This document shows, piece after piece, positions 27,198 to 35,885 of a DNA stretch of 64,000 nt (position 1 is the stretch's first letter; each line of letters opens with the position of its first letter). The DNA comes from Nocardioides albertanoniae (GTDB lineage: Bacteria > Actinomycetota > Actinomycetes > Propionibacteriales > Nocardioidaceae): assembly GCF_006716315.1 (NCBI RefSeq), contig NZ_VFOV01000001.1:1036501-1100500 (forward strand), written 5' to 3'. Both the position numbers and the translations under genes were made by a program. Below the pieces are notes generated by a model. It was not told the DNA's origin and searched no databases. It saw only the letters and a list, made by a program, of their open reading frames with translations.

Positions 27198-28213
27198 GTG
27201 GCTCGACAGGTCTGGTGATCGAGCGGATAGATCCTCTCGACGACGCCTTCGACGCGTGGTTCGACGCGGTGACGACCTCGTGGCTCGACGTACGCGGCCC
27301 CGACGCCGACGTGTGGGCACGCGAGGAGCTCCACGCCGAGCTGCGGCAGAAGACCACGAAGACCGACCGGAGGGCCTACCTCGCGCGCGTCGACGGCACC
27401 GTGGTCGGAGGCGCCTGGCTGGCGATGCCGTTGGTCGACAACGTCCACCGGGCGATGCTCGTGGTGGCGGTGCTGCCGGCTCACCGCAGGCACGGCCACG
27501 GCACCGCTCTGCTCGAGCATGTCGAGGCCGAGGCGCGCGCCGCGGGGCGTACGTCCCTCGCCGGTGAGGTCTGGTGGCCGTGGTCGCTCGGTTCGACCGG
27601 TGACGGGTCGCCGGGCCGGGAGTTCGCCGTCGCGCGCGGCTATGCGGCCGCGCTGATCGAGGTGCGCCGCGTGCTGCGCCTCCCGGTGGCTGCGGAGACC
27701 CTCGACCGGCTGGCCGCGGAGGCGGCGGAGCGCCACGGCGCCTACACGCTGCGATCCTGGGTCGGACCGGTGCCTGACGACATCGTGGAGAGCTGGGCGG
27801 CGCTCGACGCCAGCCTGGAGACCGAGGCACCGACCGGCGATCTCGACGTCGAGGCGCCGAAGCCCGACGTGGGGAGGGTGCGTGAGATGGAGCAGCTGGT
27901 CGATGCGCAGAAGCGCACGCTCTATCACTCGGTGGCGCTCGACGCCCACGGCGCGGTGGTCGCCTACACCGTGATCGGCTACTCGAGCCACGACGGCAAC
28001 AGCTACCAGTGGGGCACCCTGGTCGAGGCCGCTCACCGCGGCCACCGGCTCGGTCTGGCGGTGAAGGTCGCCAACCTCAGGCTGCTCCAGTCCGAGCGTC
28101 CCGAGGTGCCGACGGTGTCGACCTACAACGCCGAGGTCAACGCCCACATGATCCACGTCAACGAAGCCATGGGCTTCGACGAGGTGGAGTGGCTGGCAAG
28201 CTTCCAGAAATGA
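27194..28213 (+). CDS. GNAT family acetyltransferase with two GNAT domains
   Basis: A 339-residue protein. The first GNAT fold (about residues 1-150) has the acetyl-CoA loop region VAVLPAHRRHGHGTALLEHV; the second (about 170-339) has TLVEAAHRGHRLGLAVKVANLRLL and ends in NEAMGFDEVEW. Tandem GNAT proteins are known in actinobacteria, for example mycothiol synthase, but this sequence is not recognisably MshD. ATGA overlap with the ABC-F gene indicates a two-gene operon. The substrate is unknown. Confidence 0.8.
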   Translation: MSGSTGLVIERIDPLDDAFDAWFDAVTTSWLDVRGPDADVWAREELHAELRQKTTKTDRRAYLARVDGTVVGGAWLAMPLVDNVHRAMLVVAVLPAHRRHGHGTALLEHVEAEARAAGRTSLAGEVWWPWSLGSTGDGSPGREFAVARGYAAALIEVRRVLRLPVAAETLDRLAAEAAERHGAYTLRSWVGPVPDDIVESWAALDASLETEAPTGDLDVEAPKPDVGRVREMEQLVDAQKRTLYHSVALDAHGAVVAYTVIGYSSHDGNSYQWGTLVEAAHRGHRLGLAVKVANLRLLQSERPEVPTVSTYNAEVNAHMIHVNEAMGFDEVEWLASFQK

Positions 28214-28265
28214 CGCGGTGTGCTGCCGGAGGTGCGCCTGAGCGCACTCCTGGCAGCACACCGCG
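28214..28265 (+). terminator. strong terminator after the GNAT gene
   Basis: GCGGTGTGCTGCC pairs with GGCAGCACACCGC, and the inside also pairs (GGAGGTGCGC with GCGCACTCC) around a CTGA loop. The left arm starts one base after the GNAT stop. It would work in both directions between the convergent GNAT and htrA genes. Confidence 0.8.
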
Positions 28266-28273
28266 GGTTGGCA

Positions 28274-28317
28274 CCCCGCGGCGCTGAGTCCCCTCTGGGG
28301 CCCAGCGCCGTGCGGGG
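28274..28317 (-). terminator. terminator after the HtrA-type gene
   Basis: CCCCGCGGCGCTG (28274-28286) pairs with CAGCGCCGTGCGGGG (28303-28317) with one bulge. It lies 4 bases from the stop of the minus-strand protease gene, next to the terminator of the convergent GNAT gene. Confidence 0.65.
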
Positions 28318-28320
28318 AGA

Positions 28321-29685
28321 TCAGGTGGCGTCGGAGTCCAGGGTGATCTTGGCGCTCTGCTCCTCGCCGTCGCGCGACCAGGTCACCTCGACCTTGTCGC
28401 CGGGGCGGTAGGAGCGGACCGTGGCGACCAGGGAGTCGGAGCCGTTGATCTGGTGGGCGTCGACCTTGGTGATCGTGTCGCCCTTCTCCAGACCGGCCTC
28501 CTCGGCCGCGCTGTCCTTGGTGACGCTCTGCACGGTGGCGCCGGTGACCGAGCTGTCGCCCGAGCTCTCGCCCGAGCCGGCGGCCGCGCTGTCGCCGACC
28601 GAGATGCCCATCCGGGCGTGGGTGGGGTCGTCGCCGGCCTTGAGCTGGTCGATGATCGGCAGCACCTCGTCGATCGGGATCGCGAAACCGAGACCGATCG
28701 AGCCGGCCTCCGAGCCGGAGGAGGAGTTGGAGCGGATCGAGGCGTTGATGCCGACCACGTTGCCGTTCATGTCGACCAGCGCGCCACCGGAGTTGCCGGG
28801 GTTGATGGCGGCGTCGGTCTGGATGGCCGGGTAGACGGTGGCGTTGCCGGAGGAGTCCGAGCCGACGTTGACCGGGCGGTCGAGGGCGCTGACGATGCCG
28901 GTGGTGACCGTCGAGTCGAGGCCGTACGGCGACCCGATCGCGACCACGTCCTGCCCGACGACCAGCTTGCTGGACTTCCCGATCGTGGCCGGGGTGAGGC
29001 CGGAGACGCCCTCGGCCTGGATCACCGCGGTGTCGGTCAGCGGGTCGTTGCCGACCACCTTCGCCTTGGCCTTGGTGCCGTCGCTGAAGTCGACGGTGAT
29101 CGTCGGCGACTGCCCCTGCTGCTGCTCGGGCTGCTGCTGGCCGGGCGCTCCGGGGAACCCTGGCTGGCCGCCTTGGGCCGATGCCGACGACATGTCGACG
29201 ACGTGGTTGTTGGTCAGGATCAGACCGTCGGAGGAGAGGATGATGCCGGACCCCGATCCGCTGCCGCCCTGGCCAGCGACCTCGATCTTCACCACCGAGG
29301 GCAACACCTTGGCTGCCACCTTCTCGGAGGTGCCCTTCGGGGCGTTGCTGTTGACGACCTGCGAGCCGGTCGCGGCGTTGCCACCGCTCCGGGTGCTGTC
29401 GTCCTGGGTCGAGTAGAACAGCGCGGCGCCACCGAAACCGGCACCGCCACCGAGCACGAGGGCGCCGACGAGGGCAGAGGCGGCGAGCGCGGCCCGCCGG
29501 TCCTTCTTCTTCGGCGTGGCGACCGGACCGAGCGGAGGCGGCGGCATGACCGAGGTCGAGGTCGTGGTCGGGGCCGCGTTGGGGGCCACCCCTGGAGGCG
29601 GCGTGGTCGGAGCTGCGGAGGTGCCTGGGGGCGCCCACTGTGGAGGGGTCCCACTGGGCTGCTGAGGAGTGGGTTCGTCGGTCAT
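28321..29685 (-). CDS. membrane-anchored HtrA-type serine protease with PDZ domain
   Basis: A 454-residue protein: a Pro/Thr-rich cytoplasmic head (residues 1-65), one transmembrane segment (AALAASALVGALVLGGGAGF), a trypsin-like domain with His in TNNHVV, Asp in DPLTDTAVI and Ser in GNSGGAL, and a C-terminal PDZ domain with AGLEKGDTITKVD. It fits the extracytoplasmic quality-control proteases of actinobacteria (HtrA/DegP, PepD type). A Gln/Pro-rich insert (about residues 170-190) splits the protease fold. It stands alone; no two-component system is next to it. Confidence 0.92.
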   Translation of the reverse strand: MTDEPTPQQPSGTPPQWAPPGTSAAPTTPPPGVAPNAAPTTTSTSVMPPPPLGPVATPKKKDRRAALAASALVGALVLGGGAGFGGAALFYSTQDDSTRSGGNAATGSQVVNSNAPKGTSEKVAAKVLPSVVKIEVAGQGGSGSGSGIILSSDGLILTNNHVVDMSSASAQGGQPGFPGAPGQQQPEQQQGQSPTITVDFSDGTKAKAKVVGNDPLTDTAVIQAEGVSGLTPATIGKSSKLVVGQDVVAIGSPYGLDSTVTTGIVSALDRPVNVGSDSSGNATVYPAIQTDAAINPGNSGGALVDMNGNVVGINASIRSNSSSGSEAGSIGLGFAIPIDEVLPIIDQLKAGDDPTHARMGISVGDSAAAGSGESSGDSSVTGATVQSVTKDSAAEEAGLEKGDTITKVDAHQINGSDSLVATVRSYRPGDKVEVTWSRDGEEQSAKITLDSDAT

Positions 29686-29760
29686 GTCATTCAGTCTGGC
29701 CAGTGTCTCTGTGAACCGGCTGAGACTGACCTATGCGGTCTCGAAGAGATGCCAGCAGGC

Positions 29761-30666
29761 TCAGGAGCCGCTGAGAAGACGTACGACGGGGGCGAACGCA
29801 TCCATCAGCTCGTCGCCGACCAGCACGTAGGAGATCCCCAGCCGGTCGCGCCGCTCGCGGAGCTGGTCGGCTATCTCCTCGGGAGAGCCGTGCACCGCGC
29901 CGATGGCGCCCGAGGCAGCGAGGGCGGCAGGGTCGATCCTGCCGGCGAGGTAGCGAGGCACGACGTCGCCGACCGCCATCAGGTTGAGGTTGAGCTCGGC
30001 CGAGCCGCCGGTGGGGCGGTCGGCGGAGCGTACGTGATCGACGGCGGCGCGCACGATCGGCTCCTCGGCGACGAACGGGATGCCGAGGGCGGCGGTGTCG
30101 GCGTGCTCGCCGGCGATCCGGAGCATCCGCGGACCCCCTCCGGCGACGAGGACGGGCACCTGTTGAGGCGGGATGCCGTAGGGCAGCACCGTCGCCTCGG
30201 TGGCCCGATAGTGGGGGCCGTCGACCGTGACCGTCTCACCGGCGAGGAGCCGCTTGATCAGGCCGATCGACTCCACGAGGCGGTCGACGCGAGCGCCCGG
30301 GCGCTCGAAGCCCAGCCCGAGCATCGCGTTCTCGCGCGCCGCGTCGGGGCGGCCGGCACCCAGGCCGAGCTCGAAGCGTCCGCCGGAGAGCACCGAGAGG
30401 GTCGCCGACTCCTTGGCGACCTGCACGGGGTGGCGGAAGTCGTTGGCCAAGACGTAGGTGCCGACGTGGAGCCGCGTGGTCACGGCCGCCGCGGCCGCGA
30501 GGGCCGGAAACACGGCATGGCCGAAGGAGACGTTGTCGGGCATGACGAACGTGTCGTAGCCCGCGCTCTCGACGCGGCGGGCGAGGTCGCTCCAGGCGGC
30601 GCCGGTGGGCGCCTGGCCCGCGACGACCCCGAAGCGGAAGGGGGTGTTTGCCGGTGTGGTGTTCAT
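29761..30666 (-). CDS. LLM class F420-dependent oxidoreductase
   Basis: A 301-residue luciferase-fold protein. FRFGVVAGQAPTGAAWSDLARRVE at the start, the GYDTFVMPDN segment and the ELGLGAGRPDAARENAMLGL loop match the actinobacterial group typified by mycobacterial F420-dependent oxidoreductases. Cofactor F420 is inferred from family resemblance only. It stands alone, with a perfect 14-bp palindrome about 60 bases upstream that could be an operator. Confidence 0.75.
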   Translation of the reverse strand: MNTTPANTPFRFGVVAGQAPTGAAWSDLARRVESAGYDTFVMPDNVSFGHAVFPALAAAAAVTTRLHVGTYVLANDFRHPVQVAKESATLSVLSGGRFELGLGAGRPDAARENAMLGLGFERPGARVDRLVESIGLIKRLLAGETVTVDGPHYRATEATVLPYGIPPQQVPVLVAGGGPRMLRIAGEHADTAALGIPFVAEEPIVRAAVDHVRSADRPTGGSAELNLNLMAVGDVVPRYLAGRIDPAALAASGAIGAVHGSPEEIADQLRERRDRLGISYVLVGDELMDAFAPVVRLLSGS

Positions 30667-30724
30667 GAGCCCAGCCTCGCCCCGTCCGCGGGCGCGCGGA
30701 TCCGACCACAGGCGACCCTGGCGT

Positions 30725-30738
30725 ACGCAGATCTGCGT
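30725..30738. promoter_or_regulatory. 14-bp palindrome upstream of the F420-type gene
   Basis: ACGCAGATCTGCGT is a perfect inverted repeat in the 77-bp gap between two minus-strand genes, about 60 bases upstream of the oxidoreductase start and 5 bases from the end of the HAD gene. It may be an operator; alone it is too short to be a convincing terminator. Confidence 0.35.
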
Positions 30739-30743
30739 GCAGG

Positions 30744-31402
30744 TCAGGCGAGCGCGACCGGGAGCCCGAGCGAGCGCAGGTCGGAGCGGAGCTTCTCGGC
30801 TCCGGTGAACTGGAACGCGCGCATCCCGAGCTCGGCGGCGGCCGCCACGTTGACGGCGCTGTCGTCGACGAACGCGAGCCGGTCGAGCGCGGTGCCGGCG
30901 CGCTCGGCGAGCAGGCGGAAGATCGCCGGGTCGGGCTTGGCCAGCTTCGCCTCTCCGGAGACGACCACGTCGCGGAGCAGCCCGATGACGTCGTAGTTCG
31001 CGGGAGCATGCGGGTAGAGCTCGGCCGACCAGTTGGTCAGCCCGAGCTGTGGCACGTCAGCGGCGTCGAGCTCGCGGACGATCTCATGGGTGCCGAGGAC
31101 CGGCCCGAGCAGCGCGAGCCTGAAGTTGTCGACGTACGCCGCCGCAGCGGCGAGCCACTGCGGCGCCTCGTCCTGGAGCACCCGGAGCGCCTCCGCCCAG
31201 GTGCGGCCGGCGTCTTGGGCGTGGTTCCACGCACCGAAGTCGTAGGTGCTCAGGAACGCCCGCGCGTCGGCGTCACCCACACCGGCCGCGATCGCCGGGA
31301 GCGGGTCCCACCTGATGAGGACCTGCCCGAAGTCCCAGACGACCCCATCCACCTCAGAGGTGGACGGGGTCGGGGTTCGGAGAGGTGCGGTCACCGTCCA
31401 GA

Positions 31403-31406
<4 letters not shown>
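30744..31406 (-). CDS. HAD superfamily phosphatase, YihX-like
   Basis: A 220-residue HAD-IA hydrolase. Motif I is VVWDFGQVLIRWD (nucleophile Asp, with the second Asp of the usual DXD replaced by Gly, as in the YihX branch), motif II QLGLTNWS, motif III lysine in EAKLAKPDP and motif IV FVDDSAVNV. The GTG start at 31406 overlaps the stop codon of citrate synthase (GTGA), so the two genes are coupled. A sugar-phosphate or housekeeping phosphatase role is likely; the substrate is unknown. Confidence 0.82.
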
Positions 31407-32707
<1,301 letters not shown>

Positions 32708-32777
32708 GATCAGCAACGTTAACGCTCTTGAAATCGCCTACGTAACTCGGCATCCCACCCATTGGCCGATTTGGGCC

Positions 32778-32969
32778 TCAGCGATGGCGCCGTTTCTGGG
32801 CCGGTCTGGTGTCACCGGACGGCTCGTCGTCGCCGAACCGGGTCAACGCGTCGCGTAGTCGGTGGAGGTCGAGCGCGGTCTGCACCGAACGCTCGTTCAT
32901 CGAATCGTCTTCCCCACGGAGCGCACGCAGCGCACCCTCGACGTCGCTCTGGCTCGGCTCCCCGGTCAT
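32778..32969 (-). CDS. small protein of unknown function, possibly leaderless
   Basis: A 63-residue, charged, soluble protein (MTGEPSQSDVEGALRALRGED...). No family recognised. On the minus strand a TAGATT box (32983-32978) ends 8 bases before ATG 32969, so transcription could start at the A of the start codon and give a leaderless mRNA; GTG 32975 is the alternative start. It lies upstream of gltA and on the same strand, 70 bases away. The product lacks membrane segments and cysteines. Confidence 0.5.
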   Translation of the reverse strand: MTGEPSQSDVEGALRALRGEDDSMNERSVQTALDLHRLRDALTRFGDDEPSGDTRPAQKRRHR

Positions 32970-33095
32970 GGGCACATAATCTAGGTGCCCGGGCCAAAGA
33001 ACGCGGATTCTGGGTGGCAGATTTCTGTCAGAAGTCGGTGAGTCCGGGCGCGCAGCATGGTAAGTCGCCAGTCGTCATCATGGTCGGGGGACACG

Positions 33096-34082
33096 ATGCT
33101 GCGGATTCACTTCACCTGCGAGGACCTTGCCCGCGTCAGGATCGCCGACGGTCCCGACGCGCTCTGGGAGGTGCAGCTCAGCCTGCACGCGCTCCAGACG
33201 CACGGACGCGCCGTGGAGCTGGCGCGATGGCGCCGGCAGACCATGCACCTGCTGCCGCGAGACGTGCTGTGCCCGCTCGCCGAGATCGCGCCCCCGCGCG
33301 GGATCTCACCGGACTTCATGACGCCGTCGGGCGGAGGCCACGGGTTCGGTGACGGGATGGAGATCTCCTTGCGTACGCCGAAGGGCGCGATCTCCGCGCA
33401 GCTCGCCGCGATGGCGAGCCGGCGGCGGTTGACCCCCTGGCTCGAGGCCGTACGTCGTGCCGAGGCGGCGGCGCTGCGTACGTTGGGGAAGGCGATGGCG
33501 ATCTACCACGAGGGTGCGATCGCGCCGGTGTGGCGCTCGTTGAGCGACGTGGTCGCGGCCGACCGGCACCTGCGTGCCCGGCAGATGTCGGAGGGCGGCC
33601 TGGAGGCGGTGCTGGGCGGCCTCCCCGGGTGCCGATGGCGGGCGCCCGTGCTGGAGATCGACAACTACACCGATGCCGAGATACACCTCGAGGGCCGCGG
33701 ACTCCTGCTCCAGCCGTCCTACTTCTGCGAGCCGGAGACCCCGTTCAAGCTGTGCGATCCCGGACCCGAGCCGATGCTGGCCTACCCCACCGCCAAGCCG
33801 GCCACCGGGCTCACGGCTTCGGTCGAGTCCTCGGGGGCGCCCGGTCAGCCGGTGAGCGCCCTGCTCGGACGTACGCGTGCTGCCGCGCTCGCAGCGGTGC
33901 GGTCGGGGTGCTCGACCGGTGAACTGGCGCGCCGGTGCGAGATCTCGGTCGGCTCGGCCAGCCAGCAGGCGAGCATCCTGCGCGAAGGCGGCCTCATCAC
34001 CACGCGTCGCGAGGGCGCCTCGGTCCGTCACGAGATCACCAGGCTCGGGTCGCAGGTGCTGAGCGGGGCCGCGGCGTCCTGA
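33096..34082 (+). CDS. ArsR-like winged-helix transcriptional regulator
   Basis: A 328-residue regulator. It starts MLRIHFTCEDLARVRIADGPD, a signature of a large actinobacterial group with a long N-terminal domain of unknown role, and ends with a winged helix (about residues 255-325: STGELARRCEISVGSASQQASILREGGLITTRREG). GGGGGAC before ATG 33096 decides the start over ATG 33057. These proteins are usually single-gene regulators; the next gene codes for a secreted protein and may be a target. Confidence 0.85.
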   Translation: MLRIHFTCEDLARVRIADGPDALWEVQLSLHALQTHGRAVELARWRRQTMHLLPRDVLCPLAEIAPPRGISPDFMTPSGGGHGFGDGMEISLRTPKGAISAQLAAMASRRRLTPWLEAVRRAEAAALRTLGKAMAIYHEGAIAPVWRSLSDVVAADRHLRARQMSEGGLEAVLGGLPGCRWRAPVLEIDNYTDAEIHLEGRGLLLQPSYFCEPETPFKLCDPGPEPMLAYPTAKPATGLTASVESSGAPGQPVSALLGRTRAAALAAVRSGCSTGELARRCEISVGSASQQASILREGGLITTRREGASVRHEITRLGSQVLSGAAAS

Positions 34083-34184
34083 TACACCTTTCGGCCCTGG
34101 CCAAATAGGTTTCGCCGAGGTGCCGGTCGATCGGAGTCTCGGAGGGTCATTCCTCCACATCCGATCCATCCGAAAGGCAATCTC

Positions 34185-34655
34185 ATGATCAAGCGCATCA
34201 TCGCTGTAGCAGCACTCTCGATGGCGGCCACCACCTTCGCCTCCGGCGCGGTGGCTGCGACGGACGGGAGCCGGGACGTGAAGTCCGGCGGCTCGCCGGA
34301 GCCGGTCGGCACGGCCGCTCACTCGCCGTCGGTCTCGCCGGCCGCGGAGAAGACCTTCCACAAGAAGGGCGGACTCCTCGACTACAACTGCCCGAAGGGT
34401 CGCCTCTGCGTGGACGCGTGGGATCCGGTCAAGGAGGAGTTCAAGATCTTCCAGTTCTACCAGTGCAAGACCTACTCGCTGAAGTACTTCGGTGGCTACC
34501 CCGGCATCTACGTGAACGACCAGACCGGGGGCGAGGACGGGGTCGCGAAGTTCCTGACCAAGTCGGGGAAGGCGAAGGTCACCTCCCAGCCGGTGAACGA
34601 GCAGGAGCAGATCGACTGGGACCCGATCTGGTACATCAAGTCGTGCCCGAGCTGA
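34185..34655 (+). CDS. secreted small cysteine-containing protein
   Basis: A 156-residue exported protein. A Sec signal peptide (MIKRIIAVAALSMAATTFASG, cleavage probably after AVA-A near residue 25) is followed by a Ser/Pro-rich stretch and a domain with four cysteines (CPKGRLCVDAW, FYQCKTY, KSCPS). The CPXGXXC start and the later NDQTGG resemble the small secreted peptidase-inhibitor I36 / crystallin-like domains of actinobacteria, but I cannot confirm it. A GAAAGGCAA ribosome site precedes the ATG; a strong terminator follows. Confidence 0.8.
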   Translation: MIKRIIAVAALSMAATTFASGAVAATDGSRDVKSGGSPEPVGTAAHSPSVSPAAEKTFHKKGGLLDYNCPKGRLCVDAWDPVKEEFKIFQFYQCKTYSLKYFGGYPGIYVNDQTGGEDGVAKFLTKSGKAKVTSQPVNEQEQIDWDPIWYIKSCPS

Positions 34656-34678
34656 GCTGAACCACCAGCCATCCGGCA

Positions 34679-34724
34679 GACGGAGCGTGGGTGACCTCGA
34701 CAGCGAGGTCGCCCACGCTCCGTC
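34679..34724. terminator. bidirectional terminator between convergent genes
   Basis: Two 21-base arms (34679-34699 and 34704-34724) pair at all but one position around an ACAG loop; the core is GGAGCGTGGG with CCCACGCTCC. It lies between the secreted protein gene and the minus-strand hydrolase and is the longest simple hairpin in the window. Confidence 0.85.
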
Positions 34725-34735
34725 TCCGTCGTGGG

Positions 34736-35734
34736 TCAGCCCGCCAGGGCCCGACGGACGAACTCCTCGCGGGTCGCGACCGAGGCGCGCGAGACGGCCG
34801 CCTGGCCGGCGACCTGGTCGAACCCGTGGAACCCGCCGCCCCACATGTGGAGGTCGACGCTGACGCCCGCCTCCGAGAGCCGGCGGGCATAGGTCAGCGT
34901 CTCGTCGCGGAAGGTCTCCACCGAGCCGGTGTCGATATAGGTGCGGGGGAGGCCGGTGAGGTCCTCGGCGCGTGCTGGTGCGGCGTACGGGGTGACGTCG
35001 GGGCCGCCTCGGCGCTCGCCGAGCAGCGCGGTCCAGCCGAACAGGTTGGAGTTGCGGTCCCAGACGCCCTCCTCGTCGAGCATCTGGCTGCTGTGGGTCT
35101 CGAGGCGGTCGTCGAGCATCGGACAGATCAGGATCTGGTGGGTCAGCCGGGGGAAGCCGCGGTCACGGGCGAGCAGTGCGGTGCCGGCAGCCAGGCCGCC
35201 GCCCGCGCTCGATCCGCCGATCATGATGCGCTCGGGGTCGACCCCGAGCGTCGCGGCGTTCTTCGCCGTCCAGACGAGGCCGGCGTAGCAGTCTTCGACG
35301 GGTGCCGGGTCGGGGTGCTCGGGGGCGAGGCGATACTCCACCGAGACGACCACGGCGCTGCCGTCGGCGACGTGGGGGAGGAAGGCGTCGACGCCGGCCA
35401 TGCGGTTGCCCATGACCATGCCACCGCCGTGGGTGTGGAAGATCGCCGGGCGAGGGGCGCTCTCGGCGACCGGCCGCAGGACCAGCAGCGTGATCTCCGG
35501 TGCTCCTGCCGGCCCCGGTGCCTGGAACTCCTCGATCCTGACCGCTCCGCCCGCGGTCAGATCCACCGGCTCGATGTCCGAGAACCCCTCGGCGTTCCGT
35601 CGTCGCGCGGCCTCCAGGGTCTGTGCCGAGACCGTCGCGGTCTCACCGGCCTCGGCCCGCAGCGTCTCGAGCACGGGCACGAGCTCGGGGTCGAACGGCG
35701 GGCGAGCGGGGGTCTCGGGACAGTTCGCGGTCAT
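34736..35734 (-). CDS. alpha/beta hydrolase, HSL family (second copy type)
   Basis: A 332-residue esterase of family IV. The oxyanion motif is HTHGGGMVMGN, the nucleophile lies in GGSSAGGG, and the histidine in GGGFHGFDQVA near the C-terminus. An N-terminal helical cap (ELVPVLETLRAEAGETATV) is present. I start at ATG 35734 because GAAGGAG precedes it on the minus strand; the longer frame crosses the divergent hrpA start. It differs clearly from the hydrolase at 24467. Confidence 0.87.
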   Translation of the reverse strand: MTANCPETPARPPFDPELVPVLETLRAEAGETATVSAQTLEAARRRNAEGFSDIEPVDLTAGGAVRIEEFQAPGPAGAPEITLLVLRPVAESAPRPAIFHTHGGGMVMGNRMAGVDAFLPHVADGSAVVVSVEYRLAPEHPDPAPVEDCYAGLVWTAKNAATLGVDPERIMIGGSSAGGGLAAGTALLARDRGFPRLTHQILICPMLDDRLETHSSQMLDEEGVWDRNSNLFGWTALLGERRGGPDVTPYAAPARAEDLTGLPRTYIDTGSVETFRDETLTYARRLSEAGVSVDLHMWGGGFHGFDQVAGQAAVSRASVATREEFVRRALAG

Positions 35735-35885
35735 GGACCACTCCTTCGAGGTCGGGGGCACAGGTCGGGATGCGGCCCCAGCCTCCTCCACCGGCGCCCT
35801 GCTCGCACAGGCCGGTGCCGTCAGGTGGGCGATCGCGAAACCGATGTGCGGTCGAAGGGTGCGCCGGGGGAGAATGGGTGACCTC

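Noticed and set aside
27194..28213. Mycothiol synthase MshD
   Set aside because: Both are tandem GNAT proteins, but I do not recognise MshD-specific segments, so the general call was kept.
27143..29638. An 831-codon minus-strand open frame
   Set aside because: It is a shadow of the GNAT and HtrA genes; it lacks family-like sequence and crosses two strong terminators.
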